From positions 930,001 to 994,000 of the forward strand of contig JAKFAO010000006.1 of NCBI GenBank assembly GCA_021527695.1: a DNA stretch of 64,000 nucleotides. The letters run 5' to 3'. Source of the stretch: Naematelia aurantialba (lineage: Eukaryota; Basidiomycota; Tremellomycetes; Tremellales; Naemateliaceae). The notes under the pieces were generated by a model, which did not search any database, was not told where the DNA came from, and saw nothing but the letters and a program-made list of their open reading frames with translations. Shown piece by piece: positions 46,952 to 59,299 of this stretch. Position 1 is the first letter of the stretch. Each line of letters starts with the position of its first letter. Made by a program: the position numbers and the translations under genes.

Positions 46952-49117
46952 ATGCCTCACTCGTCCTCGTCATCTAGCGCTGCGAAAGCCGGCCATGTAT
47001 CGATGATGAACGATGTGCTCATATCTCAACGTAAGTTTACCCGGTCGACGCCCTGTCAGCCAGTCAGCCAGTGGCGACTGATGGCTTCATAGTGTCCCCC
47101 GACCTTCTTCGCACGACACTACGGACCCTGCTGGCTGCATCACACGAGAACGCTACCCTCTTGTCCTCGACGATCCGCGATCATCTCAAAGCGAACCCGC
47201 CGCATGCACCGGACCCGGCGACTCTCCTTGCTGATCCTTCGGATACAGCCGCCCTCGACCGGCTGCTTGTGGACGCACGCTTATGCTTTGCGTCCCATCG
47301 CCTCACGCCGGCGCTGTACCTGCTCTCCCTCGTGCCCGATGCGATCGTCAAGTGCCGTCCCCGCCTGGTCGCCGGACAGGGTCTGTACCCTGCATTGGTA
47401 CAGGCCGGCGGGGATATGCTGCAGGCCGCTCAGGCACTCAAAGAGAGCGATGACGACTCGTTTGGTACACAGCGAACACTCGAGCGCCTCCTGGGCACAC
47501 TTTACCATGCCAAGGATTACTGTGAGGATGCAGACATGCCCTATCCATTCACCAGGGCGCTCGTGCAGTTTGTGGATGCGGCCCACGCGCTCTTCCCGGA
47601 TGATCCGGGCCTCACTTCATTTCCCCTTCCAGAGCCAGCAAGCACATTCAGCCCGAAGAAGCCGGCCAAGCGTCTCCCTAAGGTCAAGCTCGGTCGGCTC
47701 GAGGTCCCCCGCCTCTTCGCCGGTCTCTGGCAGCTGTCGAGCCCGTCCTGGGGAACGGCGAGCCAAGAACAGTGCGAGGATGCTCTCATGCAACTCCTCA
47801 GCCACGGCTTCACAGCAGCGGACATGGCCGGTGAGTCGTTCATTCAGCCATGTTACTGGGAACTGACGAGGCAGACCACTATGCCGATGCGGAATTGTTG
47901 TTTGGCCGTTTCCGCTCTCGGATCCTGTTCCCCGCTCAGGGAGAGCCGATCATATGCGCAACCAAGTACTGCCAGTTTGGCCCGGTCCCCACTGACCAAG
48001 TGGTCGACCGCGACTGGGCGATGGAGCGTGTCCTTGAGCGCTCGAATCGCGTTGGCGGAACCATTGATCTCCTTCAAGTCCACTGGCAGCAGGTCAGTGT
48101 CTGTACTCTTCTGGTGCCCCGTATCAGCGTAACCACCATCCACTACAAATGGTGCCAATGGTGCCACCTGTGCGATTCCAAGTCTGTGGCTGACTCAGCG
48201 GTAGCTCGAGGACGAGCGATATCTCGACCTGTTTGCGCACCTCGTGGACATCACCTCGAAGCAGCCACAGCTGGTCACAGCAATCGGGCTGTGCAACTTT
48301 GATGCTCGGACGACCGCTAAAATCTGCGAGCACCTCCTCAAAGTGCGAGGCGAGGTTGGAGTCGTCTCGAACCAGGTGCAGTATAGCCTCGTCGACCAGC
48401 GGCCGCGTTTCGCAATGGCCGACGTGTGCCAAAAGTATGGTCTCAAGCTTCTGACTTATGGAACGTTTGTGAGTCTCAGCCCTGCTGCACTGGTTGCCGC
48501 TTGTCTATATAGTCTTGCTCTCGAGCCCTCTGCTCTGCCAGGGTTTCTTGCAACAGGCGTGCTGATATCGTAGTGCGGGGGATTCCTGTCCGCGAAATGG
48601 ATCGGCAAGCCAGTACCCAGCCTTTACGGCAGTGATCTGAACACCTCTCAGAGAAAAGTAGGTGCGAATGTATGAACAGTCCTGACGAGCAGTACTACGA
48701 CATGATTCGTGCGTGGGGCGGATGGGGCCTGTTCCAGTCGCTCTTACGGGCACTGAAACCCATTGCGGACAAGTACGACGTGGATGTCTCAAACGTCGCG
48801 GCGCGCTGGGTGCTCGATCAGCCCGAGACTGGCGTGGTTATCATCGGTGCGTCTCCTCATGTCAAACACCCTCACACTCCTTGATCGCGGAAACTTGATG
48901 ACTCGCAATCTCCTCACACAGTATCAGCAATGATAAGCAGTACTGACACGAATCAGGCTTGCGCCTTGGCCTGGCAGAGCATATCGAGTCGTCCTTGAAG
49001 ACGTTTGATTTCGACTTGACAGACGAGGATAAGGAACAGATTGAGAAGGTCTTGCAGAAGAGTCGTGCAAGGGAGATGTTTGAGCAGATTGGCGATTGCG
49101 GAGCAGAGTACCGGTGA
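46952..49117 (+). CDS. Aldo-keto reductase with a long extra N-terminal helical region
   Basis: NAD(P)H-dependent oxidoreductase of the aldo-keto reductase fold; substrate unknown. Seven exons (46952-47030, 47093-47830, 47875-48093, 48206-48468, 48574-48657, 48693-48846, 48957-49117) give 565 aa. Residues 1 to about 210 form a Leu/Ala-rich helical region (SPDLLRTTLRTLLAASHEN, ALYLLSLVPDAIVKCRPRLV) that I do not recognise. The reductase starts at LPKVKLGRLEVPRLFAGLWQ. The expected catalytic tetrad is visible: Asp and Tyr in ADMADHYADAELLFG, Lys in ICATKYC, His in LLQVHWQQ. NQVQYSLVDQRP and the C-terminal GLRLGLAEHIESSL complete the fold. The junction is inside one uninterrupted exon, so the fusion is not a splicing artefact. 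The start MPHSSSSSS is the first ATG; MMNDVLISQ (47003) is an alternative. Confidence 0.8.
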
Positions 49118-49405
49118 CCGCTTGTCGGGTACCAATGACGGTATCTGGGTCAAGTGTCTGATCAGAGCGGACACGACGGGATCTTGTGAAAAGGATAGTA
49201 GCAGTATCGCACGTCAGAAGAGGACATTGTACATGTGGATACTGTCGCTGGCAGCTCGACACTGAGCCTGGAACGTCAGAGGGACGAGCTAGCTCGCCAG
49301 ATTAGTCACAAGAGATGGCGCGATACCTAGTGCAAACTGGCACGATTGGGGACGGAGGCGAGACCGCTGGATCAGTCGCATGCTATGCATTTTGATATTG
49401 GGTAA

Positions 49406-51424
49406 TCACACGAGCCTCCTCTGCCCGCTTCTGACCTGCCTCGTAAACGGATCCCCCTCCTCCTCCTCGTCAAGCGGTCCCGAAACGGGCGTCACAACGA
49501 GTGGGTCCAGCGCACTACTTCCAATCTGCTGCACCTCGACAACCTGTACCTGCTCGTGCTCGTGCTCATGCTCGTGCTCCGGGTCCGGAGATGGGTGCTC
49601 GATCAGCGGCGCTTGGTTTGCTGTGGCTTGTGGGATTTGTTGGATCGCCGCTTCGATCAACTGGTCGACGAGCTGCTCCTGCGTGATTTGCTGGTCCTGC
49701 TCTGCAGACGCGGGAGCGGGAGCGGGAGCAGTCGCAGCGGCAGTATCTCTCCATCCACCTGCCAGGGCCCTCTGGGCCTCCTGGACGAGGCGGTCCATGT
49801 CCCGACTCTCATTGAGCTCGTTCAGGAGATCGCTGAGGCCCTGAGCTTCGCGCTTGATCGCCTCGCTATCCCGCCTCAAGCGGTCCTCGCTCCATCCCAT
49901 ACTCCCGCCAGACCACTCGCTACCGATCTGCGACGCCCAGTTTGCGCCCGGTCCAGACCCTGCCTCCGACACCGGAGCTGCGCTGCGTAGCTCGGCGGAG
50001 ATCTCGTCTTTCAGCAGCCGGGGCGCACCGACGCCGCGGTATCCGAACGACGTGTAAATCTGGATGATCGAGGCGCCGGCGCGGGCCATCTCAAGCGCAT
50101 CGGCGCCGGTGGTTATCCCGCCTGCGCCGATGATGGGGATGGAAGGGGGTAGAAGCGATCGAAGCGTCCGCAGCGCATGTAGAGCTAATGGGAACAGCGG
50201 TCGTCCTGACAATCCCCCGGTCTCTGATTGCTTGGCTAAATCATGTCAGGTACGTCTAGAAGCTACCGACGAGGAAACGCACACGATGTTAATCCGAGAC
50301 CGTCGCGCCTGACTGTCGTATTTGATACGATGACGCCGTCGACTCCGCTCTGCCGCACAGCCGACGCTACGTCCCCGAGCTCCTCTTCGCTGAGATCACA
50401 GGTGACCTTGACAGCGATTTTCGGAAGCGCGCCCTGCTTGTTGCGCTCCTGCACCACGTCCCTCAACAGCTTCTCCAGCACATCTTTGCCCTGCAAAGCC
50501 CGAAGACCCGGCGTGTTCGGAGACGACACATTGATGACGACCATGTCGGCATAAGGCCCAAGCGTCCGTACCCCGCGAATATAATCTTCGTTCGAGTCGG
50601 CGGGTGAAGTCTTGTTCTTCCCCAGGTTGACAGCGAGAAGCTGGCCGGGCCGGAGAGAGCGGGGTAGCGACGGAGGTGGTAATGGGCTCGCAGGGAGTGG
50701 AGAAGGAAATAGCCAAGGGTGGGAGTGGGAGAAGTGAACAAGTCGAGCTCTCAGTCGGGTAAGGGCCTGGCCGTGTCCCAGAGAGTTGAAGCCGTAGCGA
50801 TTGATAGCTGCGCCGTCCTCCTCTAGCCGAAAGAATCGAGGCCTAGGATTCCCAGGCTACCACATCGTCAGCCGGCTGCTAGTTCTACGACTCTACGGGG
50901 CATAGCCTACCTGAGGTTCCGGAGTCACGCTGCCAATCTCAACGTATCCAAACCCAAGGTCAAACAGCCCGTCGATCGCTTCTCCGTCCTTATCAAACCC
51001 CGCAGCGATCCCTACCGGATTGTTCAGGTGCATGCCGAAGATCTTACAACCAGTCAGCACTACAACTTATGCACGATTAGGGGTGTCTAACCTCAGCGCC
51101 TAGCTCCTCACCATCGACGCTCATATCCCTAGGTCTGGCCCATTTCGGCAGGCTCAGCATGCGGATAGCCCATTTATGGCCCGTCTCCGCATCTGCAGCG
51201 AGCCGTATTATCGGCATGGCAATGTGCTCGTGGAACAGCGATTGGCTATCGTAGTAGTACGCAAGGAAGAGGCCGGTCGTCCCGAGCAAAAGGGTGGTAG
51301 ACAGGAATCGGCGAGGCAGCGACCGGGAGGAAGAGGCATGGCGCCGCGCGATCGCGAAAGGGGCTTCTCGGGTGCGTAGAGCTACCAGCCGTACCGGGCT
51401 CATCAGTGGGAGACGCGATGTCAT
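49406..51424 (-). CDS. Dihydroorotate dehydrogenase (class 2, mitochondrial) with long C-terminal tail
   Basis: Oxidises dihydroorotate to orotate in pyrimidine synthesis, passing electrons to ubiquinone at the inner mitochondrial membrane. Four exons (51424-51092, 51042-50911, 50856-50283, 50235-49406) give 622 aa. The N-terminus has an Arg-rich presequence and a membrane span ([17 protein letters not shown]). The barrel has [58 protein letters not shown] (active-site Ser), [51 protein letters not shown] (FMN phosphate site) and [20 protein letters not shown]. Roughly 200 extra residues follow the barrel: a coiled-coil-like helix ([20 protein letters not shown]), an Ala/Pro stretch and an [10 protein letters not shown] run. 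The donor at 50282 is GTGCGT; this choice keeps LTSSKQSETGG in frame. Convergent with the reductase gene. Confidence 0.93.
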
Positions 51425-51619
51425 CTTGGACGTCGAGGGCGGCCTCCACTGGTCCCACGGCTCGTCAAAGATCGCAGGATGAGTTGCAGCAGTATTCCTC
51501 GGACATTTGGGTCTTCAAAACCCAATTACGTAATCTTGTTCTCGTTGGCCGCTCTTGCTTGAACATTCTGCTCGGACAATCTTCCATCCCAAAAGTCGGC
51601 TCAAGACGCAAAAGTGGCC

Positions 51620-52780
51620 ATGTCGAGGTCACCCGAAGGCTCGGCCTCACCACTGGATGATGGGCGGTATCGCCGTATGAGTGTTGACTCTGGACACGAT
51701 CGTCCGGAGGTCGATGAGGCGCCTGCAAAGTTTGTGTCCTGCGTCTCGCACCGAGGTCAAGCTGATGGTAGTAGACGGATGCGTACAGATGCGAAAATAG
51801 AGGACAAAGCGCGGTCAAGGAGATTATTTGGGAACCTGCTTGGGACGTTGCAGCAGTTCAAGAAGGACGACAGCAAACTTCGTAATTCAGACAGCGTGAG
51901 TGTGGACTCCTTCCACTCTTTCCTTCCGTCCCGTTTCCTGTCGTCCTGGTTTCTCTTCTTTATCGGATCATGAAGATGGTCGCGGCGCTTACATATGCTT
52001 CATAGGCCAAGAGGAGGGAACAAGTATCCGAACGGATCGCCAACAAGATCAGGAGCGAGACGAACCTGCATCACGAGATTCTTGGTGCGGAAAAGGAGTT
52101 GAAGACGCTGCGGATCGGCACCGACTCTGCAGAAACGGTGTTGAAGCATAAGGAAACAGCAGTGCGTGAGACGCCTCCGTGTTACTTCATTGCTGAATTG
52201 AGGGATCGCAGTTGATCGCACGGCATTCGACTCTACGGCCGATTTCTAGGTTCTTGCATACAGCTGCATCCAGTCTACCGTTAATCTTCGATACGACGCT
52301 CGTGGCGCCCTCGCCTATCCCCCTTAATCGCGGCCCATCTCGCGTCCCACCACCACCAGAACAGGCCAAGCCGCTATATTTCGTATGTAATTATCCAAGA
52401 AGATATGGGATTTCACTGATATGCGATAGCTCCCGAAAATCCTTCTTCCCGAACAAGAGCAGTTGCTCACCCGCCAAACATCTGATATTGATCAGCTCAT
52501 CGCAGACGAGGCATCTGCGTTGGAGAAGGAAAAGGCAGAGACGGTAGAGATGGTGAAACAGAATCGAGCGAGGATCGAGGAATTGGTAGCCAAGCTGAGC
52601 GAGCTGAAGAAGCAGGTCCGGCCAGACACTGCCGTTCCGCCGCAATCATCAGCTAGAGATGCTTTTGCGCGGAATGCTAGGCGAGAGAGGCAGGACGAGG
52701 AACAGAAGAGTATGGAGGTGGATCGCGAGGCCGCCGTCGAGATCAGAGGAGAGGACGGGGATATCGAGGTTGAGTACTGA
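51620..52780 (+). CDS. Pinin/SDK/MemA-domain splicing-associated protein
   Basis: Pinin family proteins are nuclear and associate with the exon-junction/splicing machinery. Four exons (51620-51895, 52006-52161, 52212-52382, 52430-52780) give 317 aa. The hallmark RRLFGNLLGTLQQFKKDDSK followed by AKRREQVSERIANKIR matches the pinin core. A Pro-rich linker and a coiled coil (IDQLIADEASALEKEKAETV, ARIEELVAKLSELKKQ) follow. The C-terminus is acidic (EIRGEDGDIEVEY). The start at 51620 (MSRSPEGSASPL) is the first ATG in frame. No RS-domain as in animal pinin is seen. Confidence 0.85.
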
Positions 52781-52898
52781 GAGTTTGCGAAGCTTGCGGT
52801 CAGAGTGTCTGAGGGCGGCACACAGCAAGCTGTAAGAGACGCATATGTGGCTATCATGAAAGTACGAGATCGATGCATGTGCTTCGTGCCCTGAATGT

Positions 52899-53837
52899 CT
52901 AGTAGATCTGCACAGAATCAGCCTTGGCTCGACCCAAACAGACGCAGCATGTACCTCGTCGAACGGTCTGGTATCTTTCCAACAAGATTCCCATACCTCG
53001 TTCACGGCTCGCTCTGCAGCTTCTACGTTCTCGCACGAGGTGGATGATACAATTGACAACACTGCTCTTCGTCTGACACATGCCTGAGCCAACCATCAGC
53101 AGGATGTACCAAGACAGCTTGGGTGCTCACTTGGTGTTGCTTGCTGAATTTGTGGAATCCTCTTGACCACTCCCTAAAAAACCCGCAATCTCCGGAGAGG
53201 TTTGCTGCTCTGATCTGCCTCGTCGTCAGCATAGGCTCCATGGCTCGAGCACATTATAAAGCAGTACCTCACCTCTGTACATGCTTGATGGCGAAGATTG
53301 TGAAAATCCGCCTTGAACTTGCAGTAATCGAACGCATGGATCAGCTCGTGCGCTAGCGTGTCTTCCATGTGCTTCTTCGAGTATAGCTTGTCCTGGCACA
53401 TCAAGATGCCAAGATCGGGATGGAAGCCACCTGCGACCTCGGTGGCACATGGAAAACATTGCATAACAGATGGGGGAAAGGCGCATCCAGACAGCTTGAG
53501 ATGCTTGAGCATGAAGACGATTATCGGGCCTAACGAGAGTCAGCCTCCGCTAGACCGTCCGGCCGGCCTTGCGTGTACGTGCTTCTCGCGGTCAAGACGT
53601 ACTGTGATTAACGAGCTCGGTCTTCCATTTCTCGCATGTCGCATACTGCTTGGACTCTAAGCGCTCCTCCTGGATCCGGGACCTCTCGGCTTTTTCTTCC
53701 TCGCTCAGACCTAGGCCAGTGAATTGCGCCAAGGATGATCGCCAGCGCTTGAACTCTGCGGAAATCCGGTCTGCCTCCGAGGTAGAAGGCGAGGTGCTCG
53801 ACGGTTCTCGAGGCGTCGAGGGGCCCGCTTCTGCCAT
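52899..53837 (-). CDS. ATP23: Mitochondrial intermembrane metalloprotease ATP23
   Basis: Processes Atp6 and chaperones ATP synthase assembly in the intermembrane space. Exons 53837-53603, 53529-53273, 53214-53131, 53083-52955 and 52907-52899 sum to 237 aa. HELIHAFDYCKF holds the HExxH zinc motif. Cysteines in LKLSGCAFPPSVMQCFPCAT and the tail ACVRRRAVLSIVSSTSC and VWESCWKDTRPFDE match the family. The last exon is only 9 nt and encodes Ile-Tyr-stop, which restores the usual DTRPFDEIY ending; without it the frame would run on unconserved to 52649, across the pinin gene. The N-terminus (MAEAGPSTPREPSS) is Ser/Pro-rich. Confidence 0.9.
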
Positions 53838-54268
53838 TTCACGGTCGTCCAGGGTCAAGGGGCTGAAGACGGGATGCAAGATGCAAAGCGTCGAGAGCCG
53901 TACGCAGACGAAATTCGCGTTGCCACCCAAAATCCATGCCACTGAACAACCGCGCTCGGAAACAAAACCTAGAACACAAGCCTCCATCTCTCTCTCTCTC
54001 TCTCTTACGTCTCCTTTCATCTCCCTTGACATTGATCGCTCCCTCCCTCTGCTTCCCGGGTGTCCCCAGGCATCGCACGATCTTTTTACTTGCATACTTT
54101 GATACCTAACTCAACACACACGCTTCATACCCCAGCGGCAGACTGCCCTTTGTGCAGTTCCTTCACGACTCGATTGGTCGATTTCTCAACTTGTGGCCAT
54201 ACTTGCACTCTCGTCTTGCATACACTTCCAATACAGCAACGCCTTTATACAAATAAGAACTTGTCATT
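53838..54268. promoter_or_regulatory. Divergent promoter region ATP23 / XRN1
   Basis: About 430 bp between divergent start codons. It includes a (TC)n run at about 53986-54005, which is a long pyrimidine tract on the plus strand in the XRN1 leader. An open minus-strand frame across it has no family resemblance. Confidence 0.5.
53986..54005. repeat. (TC)n dinucleotide microsatellite
   Basis: About ten uninterrupted TC units in the ATP23/XRN1 spacer. Confidence 0.85.
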
Positions 54269-57200
54269 ATGGGTGTGTCTCCTCGCTGTCTCTGATTGAG
54301 TTGCAGCTGACATCACGATAGGCATTCCAAAGGCTTGTTGTCCTTTGGTGACTGTACATTCCATACTGACTTCTCCCAGTTCTTCCGATGGATTTCCGAG
54401 AGGTATCCCCTGACCTCGCAGCTCATCACCCCAAACTCTATACCCACGTTTGACAATCTCTAGTGAGCAATCTCCTGGTAGGAACCCTCCATTGACTGAC
54501 GATATATCAGTCTCGACATGAACGGGATCATCCACAACTGTTCCCACCCCGCTTCGACTGAGAACGACGTTCATTTTCGTATAACGGAAGAACAGATCAT
54601 ACTGGCAATATTCGCCTATATCGATCACTTGTTCACTAAAATCAAGCCTCAGAAGGTGTTCTTCATGGCTATTGATGGCGTGGCCCCGCGGGCCAAGATG
54701 AACCAACAGCGGAGTCGGAGGTTCAGAACCGCGAGAGACACCAGAGAGAAGCGAGAGGAGGCCGAAAGAAAGGGAGAGACGCTCCCAGAAGAGAAAGCGT
54801 TCGATTCGAACTGTATCACTCCAGGTCAGTTATGATCCATGATCCACACCTACCTCCTCTTGCTGACGATACAATAGGAACGCCATTCATGGCGAGACTA
54901 TCCGCTCATCTGAAATACTATGTGACTAAAAGAATCTCGGAAGATGCAGAGTGGAGGAATGTAAAGGTCATTCTCAGCGGCCATGATGTGAGCCTAACTG
55001 ATCTTAAAATACGGACTTGAACTGACCATCCAGGTGCCGGGAGAAGGCGAACATAAGATCCAGGAATTCATCCGTTTGTCGAAAGCGCAACCCGACTAGT
55101 ACTTGCCCATCATGTATTGCGAGAAACACACTGACTTCTGAACAGTAATCCTAATACCCGACACTGTCTATACGGCCTCGATGCCGACCTGATCATGCTA
55201 GGGTTATTAAGTCATGATCCACACTTCTGTCTCCTCAGAGAAGAAGTCACATTTGGTAGAAAGACCAAAAAGAACACAGGGTAAGCTCTTCAGCTGTCTC
55301 ATTTTGACCACAGCTTATGTATAGTCTCGCTCATGCCAACTTTTTCCTCCTCCATGTTTCACTCCTCCGGGAGTACCTGGATCTGGAATTTGGCTCTTTG
55401 GCCTCACAAATCCCGTTCAAGTACGATCTCGAACGCATAATTGACGATTTCATCCTAATGGGGATATTCGTCGGCAACGATTTTTTGCCCCATTTGCCGG
55501 ATCTTCATATCAATGAAGGCGCATTGGAGCGTATCTGGAATATTTATAAACAGATACTGCCTTCTGCAGGTGCATCGAGGTTATTCACAACAAAGTAAGG
55601 CTGACAATATTAGGTGGTTATCTCAATGAACATGGCACCATCTCCCTGCCAAGGCTGCAGCTCATGTTGGACGAGCTCGCAAAGTTTGAAGTGGAGAACT
55701 TCGAAGCGGAGTATGCCGATCAGAACTGGTACAAGGGGAAGCAACAAAAGGAGATTGAGGCGATGGAGAAGGCCCGCAAACGCGGCAAACTTAGTGTGTA
55801 TTTGATATAGTTACTCATCACTGACAACGCAGTCATTACGAAGGACCAGAAGACATTGTTAGAGCGCATCAAGAAGTTTGTCATTCAGCATCAATCCCAG
55901 CCCACCGCCAAGGATCGTTGCGCCATTGTCAATGACCTATCTGCGCGTGACAGACGTTTTGCCCAGGAGCTCGTTGACGACCTCCACCTTCATGCTACCT
56001 GGGACGAGGTGGACGATTACGGCCAGCCGCTTGTAGTCCTCACATTCAACATGGAGGGCGTGAGTGAGGACGAGACTGCCGATGATGAACAAAACGAAGA
56101 AGAGGAAGCGGCTTGGCAATCTGAGGAGGAGGATGAGGGCGATGTCGCTCTCGAGCGTGTCTTGCGAAAGTACGAGAAAGCGAAGGTTGTGGAAAACGTT
56201 GTGGAGGACTTTGAGGAATCATACGAGGAGAAGCTTAAGGAAAAGATGGGCGAATGGAAGAAAGGATATTACAAGGTAGGGGTCGGTAGCCAGGTCCAGC
56301 TAACACGTGCAGGAAAAATTTGAGATCGACTTTGCTAAGCCCGAGGAGTTGAGACAGGTTACTTTCCGCTACATTGAAGGATTGCAATGGGTCTTGAACT
56401 ACTATTACAAGGGTTGTTCCAGCTGGGCCTGGTTTTACAATTACCATTATTCCCCAAGAATCTCTGGTGAGCTTTGGATTCGCCGACGTCGGCTGATAGG
56501 TAGATCTCAAGGGGATCGCCAATTATAAATTCAATTTCCAGCTCGGAAAGCCATTCTTGCCCTTCCAGCAACTGATGGGCGTCCTACCGGCCGACAGCGG
56601 AGAGCATGTCCCGTTGGCATACAGGGTGGGCTTTCGCCTATGGACAGCTGGGCTGTTGCTTATCCTGTACAGGATATGATGACAGATGAGACTTCGCCCA
56701 TCATCGACTTCTACCCTAGGGATTTCGCACTTGATATGAACGGCAAAAAGCAAGACTGGGAGGCTGTTGTGAAGATTCCCTTCATCGACGAAGAGCGACT
56801 CCTTCGCGCTATGGCGGTGCGAGAGAATCGGCTCACTCCCGAGGAGAAGAGTCGCAACACTTCTGGTATCCCCAGCACACAGTTCGTCTACGACGAGACC
56901 AAGGAGGACACATACCCTTCATCATTATCGGGATTTTTCCCAGACATAGTCAGATCGCATTGCGCAATATCACCCTACGATCTTCCTACTTTAGGTGATG
57001 GTATTGACCTTGTCCTTGGCTTGCTCGATGGAGTCCATCTCGGCACCTCTGCTCTTGCCGGTTTCCCGTCGCTCGAGACGCTCCCGCATCAAGGCGCACT
57101 CGGCTACCAAGGCGTCAACGTTTTCCAATCGGATTCTCGAAATCAGTCGATGATTATCACCCTGACTGCCAAGCACGATCGAGGAAATACATCAGATATC

Positions 57201-59299
57201 GCAAAGCAGATGCTCGGCAAGCGTTCTTTCCACAGCTGGCCGTACCTGCACGAGGGTATGGTCGTCGGTGTATCCGATGACATGTTCCGATACGAATTGC
57301 AGCAGCTTGGTGGAGCGACCAAAGTTGTCTCGAATCCCCATAATCCGTTCCAAGCGATTGCGTGGAAAAAGGCAGCAGACAATGCAGAACACCATAACGC
57401 TAAACGATTTGCCATCATCACTGGAAATGTTGATGTGGTCTTACACATTCGGCCGCTGAAAGGTATGGTTGTCTGTGTAAGCTAGCTGACACCAGGCTTG
57501 AAACGTCTCGATGACGGTGCTCTTGTCAAGGATTATGAAGGACCAGACAAGGAAATTGTGCAACCTCTCCAATTGGCTGTCCACCAAGTCACATTTGAGG
57601 ATGAGCGGTATCTTGAGAAGGACGCCCCACCTATGGCTTCGGAATTTCCCTTGGGCGAGCGTGTCATTTTCTTGGGCGGCATGGCCTACGGCACTGCAGC
57701 ACAAGTGTCCTCAACCACTGACACGACCCTCGATATTTCCATCGCATATTTCCCGTCGGAGTCCAAGGAGAACGCCGAGTTCACCCGCATTGTCGCCCGG
57801 CGTCCTGCGGGCTCATATCTCCCGTCGCATGTCCTGAGCCGGCGATTGCACATGTCTGCTTTGGCGCTTTCTCGCATCACATCAACTCTTTTGGTACAGC
57901 TTGAGGACGGGAGCAAATCAAATATCGGTCTGTCGCTCAAGTTTGAGGGCAAGGGGCTCAAGGTCCTTGGCTACTCGAGACGGAATGATCGAGGGTGGGA
58001 GTTTTCCGAGAAAGCTGCGAGGGCTATAGAGAAATACAAGACGGCCTTCCCAGAGCCCTTCGCACATCTCGATAACCGTGGCGGAGGTGGGTGCATGACT
58101 TGGGTAATGGGGGCTGGAGACGCTGATCAATGTGTAGATATTGTGACGTCGGCTGAACTTTGCCCCACTGCAGAGAACCCTGACAAGGTCATCAAGGACA
58201 TGAAGCGATGGCTGAAGGAAGAGGATCTACTCGATCTAGAGACCGTTTCTCTCTTTGCTGAGCAGCTTGAGAAGGTGCGCTCCAAGGTCCTGGTTGCATT
58301 TTCCATTGAAGCTGCTGACTCCCCGGTCTCAGGAATCGGTATCAGTTATCGAACAAACGGCCGAGAAATTCAGAGAAAACAAGAAACTCGAGAACCTGAA
58401 GCGTGCCACTATACGTGGAATTCCGCGGCAGGCAGTGTTGAAACCCGCACATGCCATCTATCGGTTGCAGGGACAGACGTTCTCACTTGGCGACCGAGTG
58501 ATCATGGTGCAAGATGCCGCGGCTGGTGGCGTTCCGCTTGCTATGAAAGGCGTTGTCGTCGGTATCGGTATGAGAGATATCGACGTGGTCTGGGATGTGC
58601 CGTTTATGGGTGGAGAGACGCTGCAGGGAAGGTGAGCACACAAAGCACAGCACTTGGCTGACATGCAGATGTTCGCCTTATCGCGGATCTACAGTACCTT
58701 TCACCTCGTGTGTTAACCTGACCCGACCGCAATTCGCAGTAGGAGTCGCCACTCCCGCTGCGCCCGTTGGTCAGAAAGCCCCATTTCAACCTCGACTTGG
58801 GCCTCAGCCCGTCGTCCCCATGCAGAACTACCAGCCTGCTCGAGCTGCCGCACGACCACCGCAGCAAGACGCAAGTAACATTCATATCCTGCAGAACCCT
58901 CGTCGCGGACCTCCAGCCGCCAACATCAATGGAAATGGACAGATGCAGTATGGCAACGCTGCCAAGGGAATTCGACCTCCGCCGAAGCAGACTGCACAGC
59001 AGCCTACCGAGCCGCATCAGCAGAGATTACAATCGCTATTGACGGGTCAGCAGAGGCTACTGGCGGCACAACAAGCTATTCGGGCGCCGCCGCGACCTGG
59101 TTCTCTGCATACCGCTACGAGCCCGATTAAGCACCACGTGCAGCTTCCTAGCACTACGGGGCCACATTCCCCCGCCCGTGCGCACGGAGGCGGGAATGTG
59201 AACGGCCAGGCGACGGGAGGTAGTACGAGGGGTGGGGGTGGACGAGGGCGTGGAGGGAGAGGAAGGGGCAGGGGGGTCATCGCGGCGCCTACTGCTTGA
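54269..59299 (+). CDS. XRN1: 5'-3' exoribonuclease Xrn1
   Basis: Cytoplasmic exonuclease that degrades decapped mRNA. Seventeen exons sum to 1437 aa. The start is split: ATGG (54269-54272), then GCATTCCAAAG (54322-54332), then 54380 onward, restoring [20 protein letters not shown]. The second intron starts GC (54333-54334), a GC-AG intron. Catalytic-domain landmarks are [75 protein letters not shown] and [17 protein letters not shown] (conserved acidic residues present). The PAZ/Tudor, winged-helix and SH3-like region follows, ending [19 protein letters not shown]. The C-terminal tail is Pro/Gln-rich and finishes in an RGG-type run ([12 protein letters not shown]). Length is close to fungal Xrn1. 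Rat1/Xrn2 is excluded by the length and C-terminal domains. Confidence 0.95.

Noticed and set aside
52649..52950. Uninterrupted minus-strand extension of ATP23 over the pinin 3' coding region
   Set aside because: It has no family resemblance; the GTACAT...CAG intron restores the expected DEIY ending.
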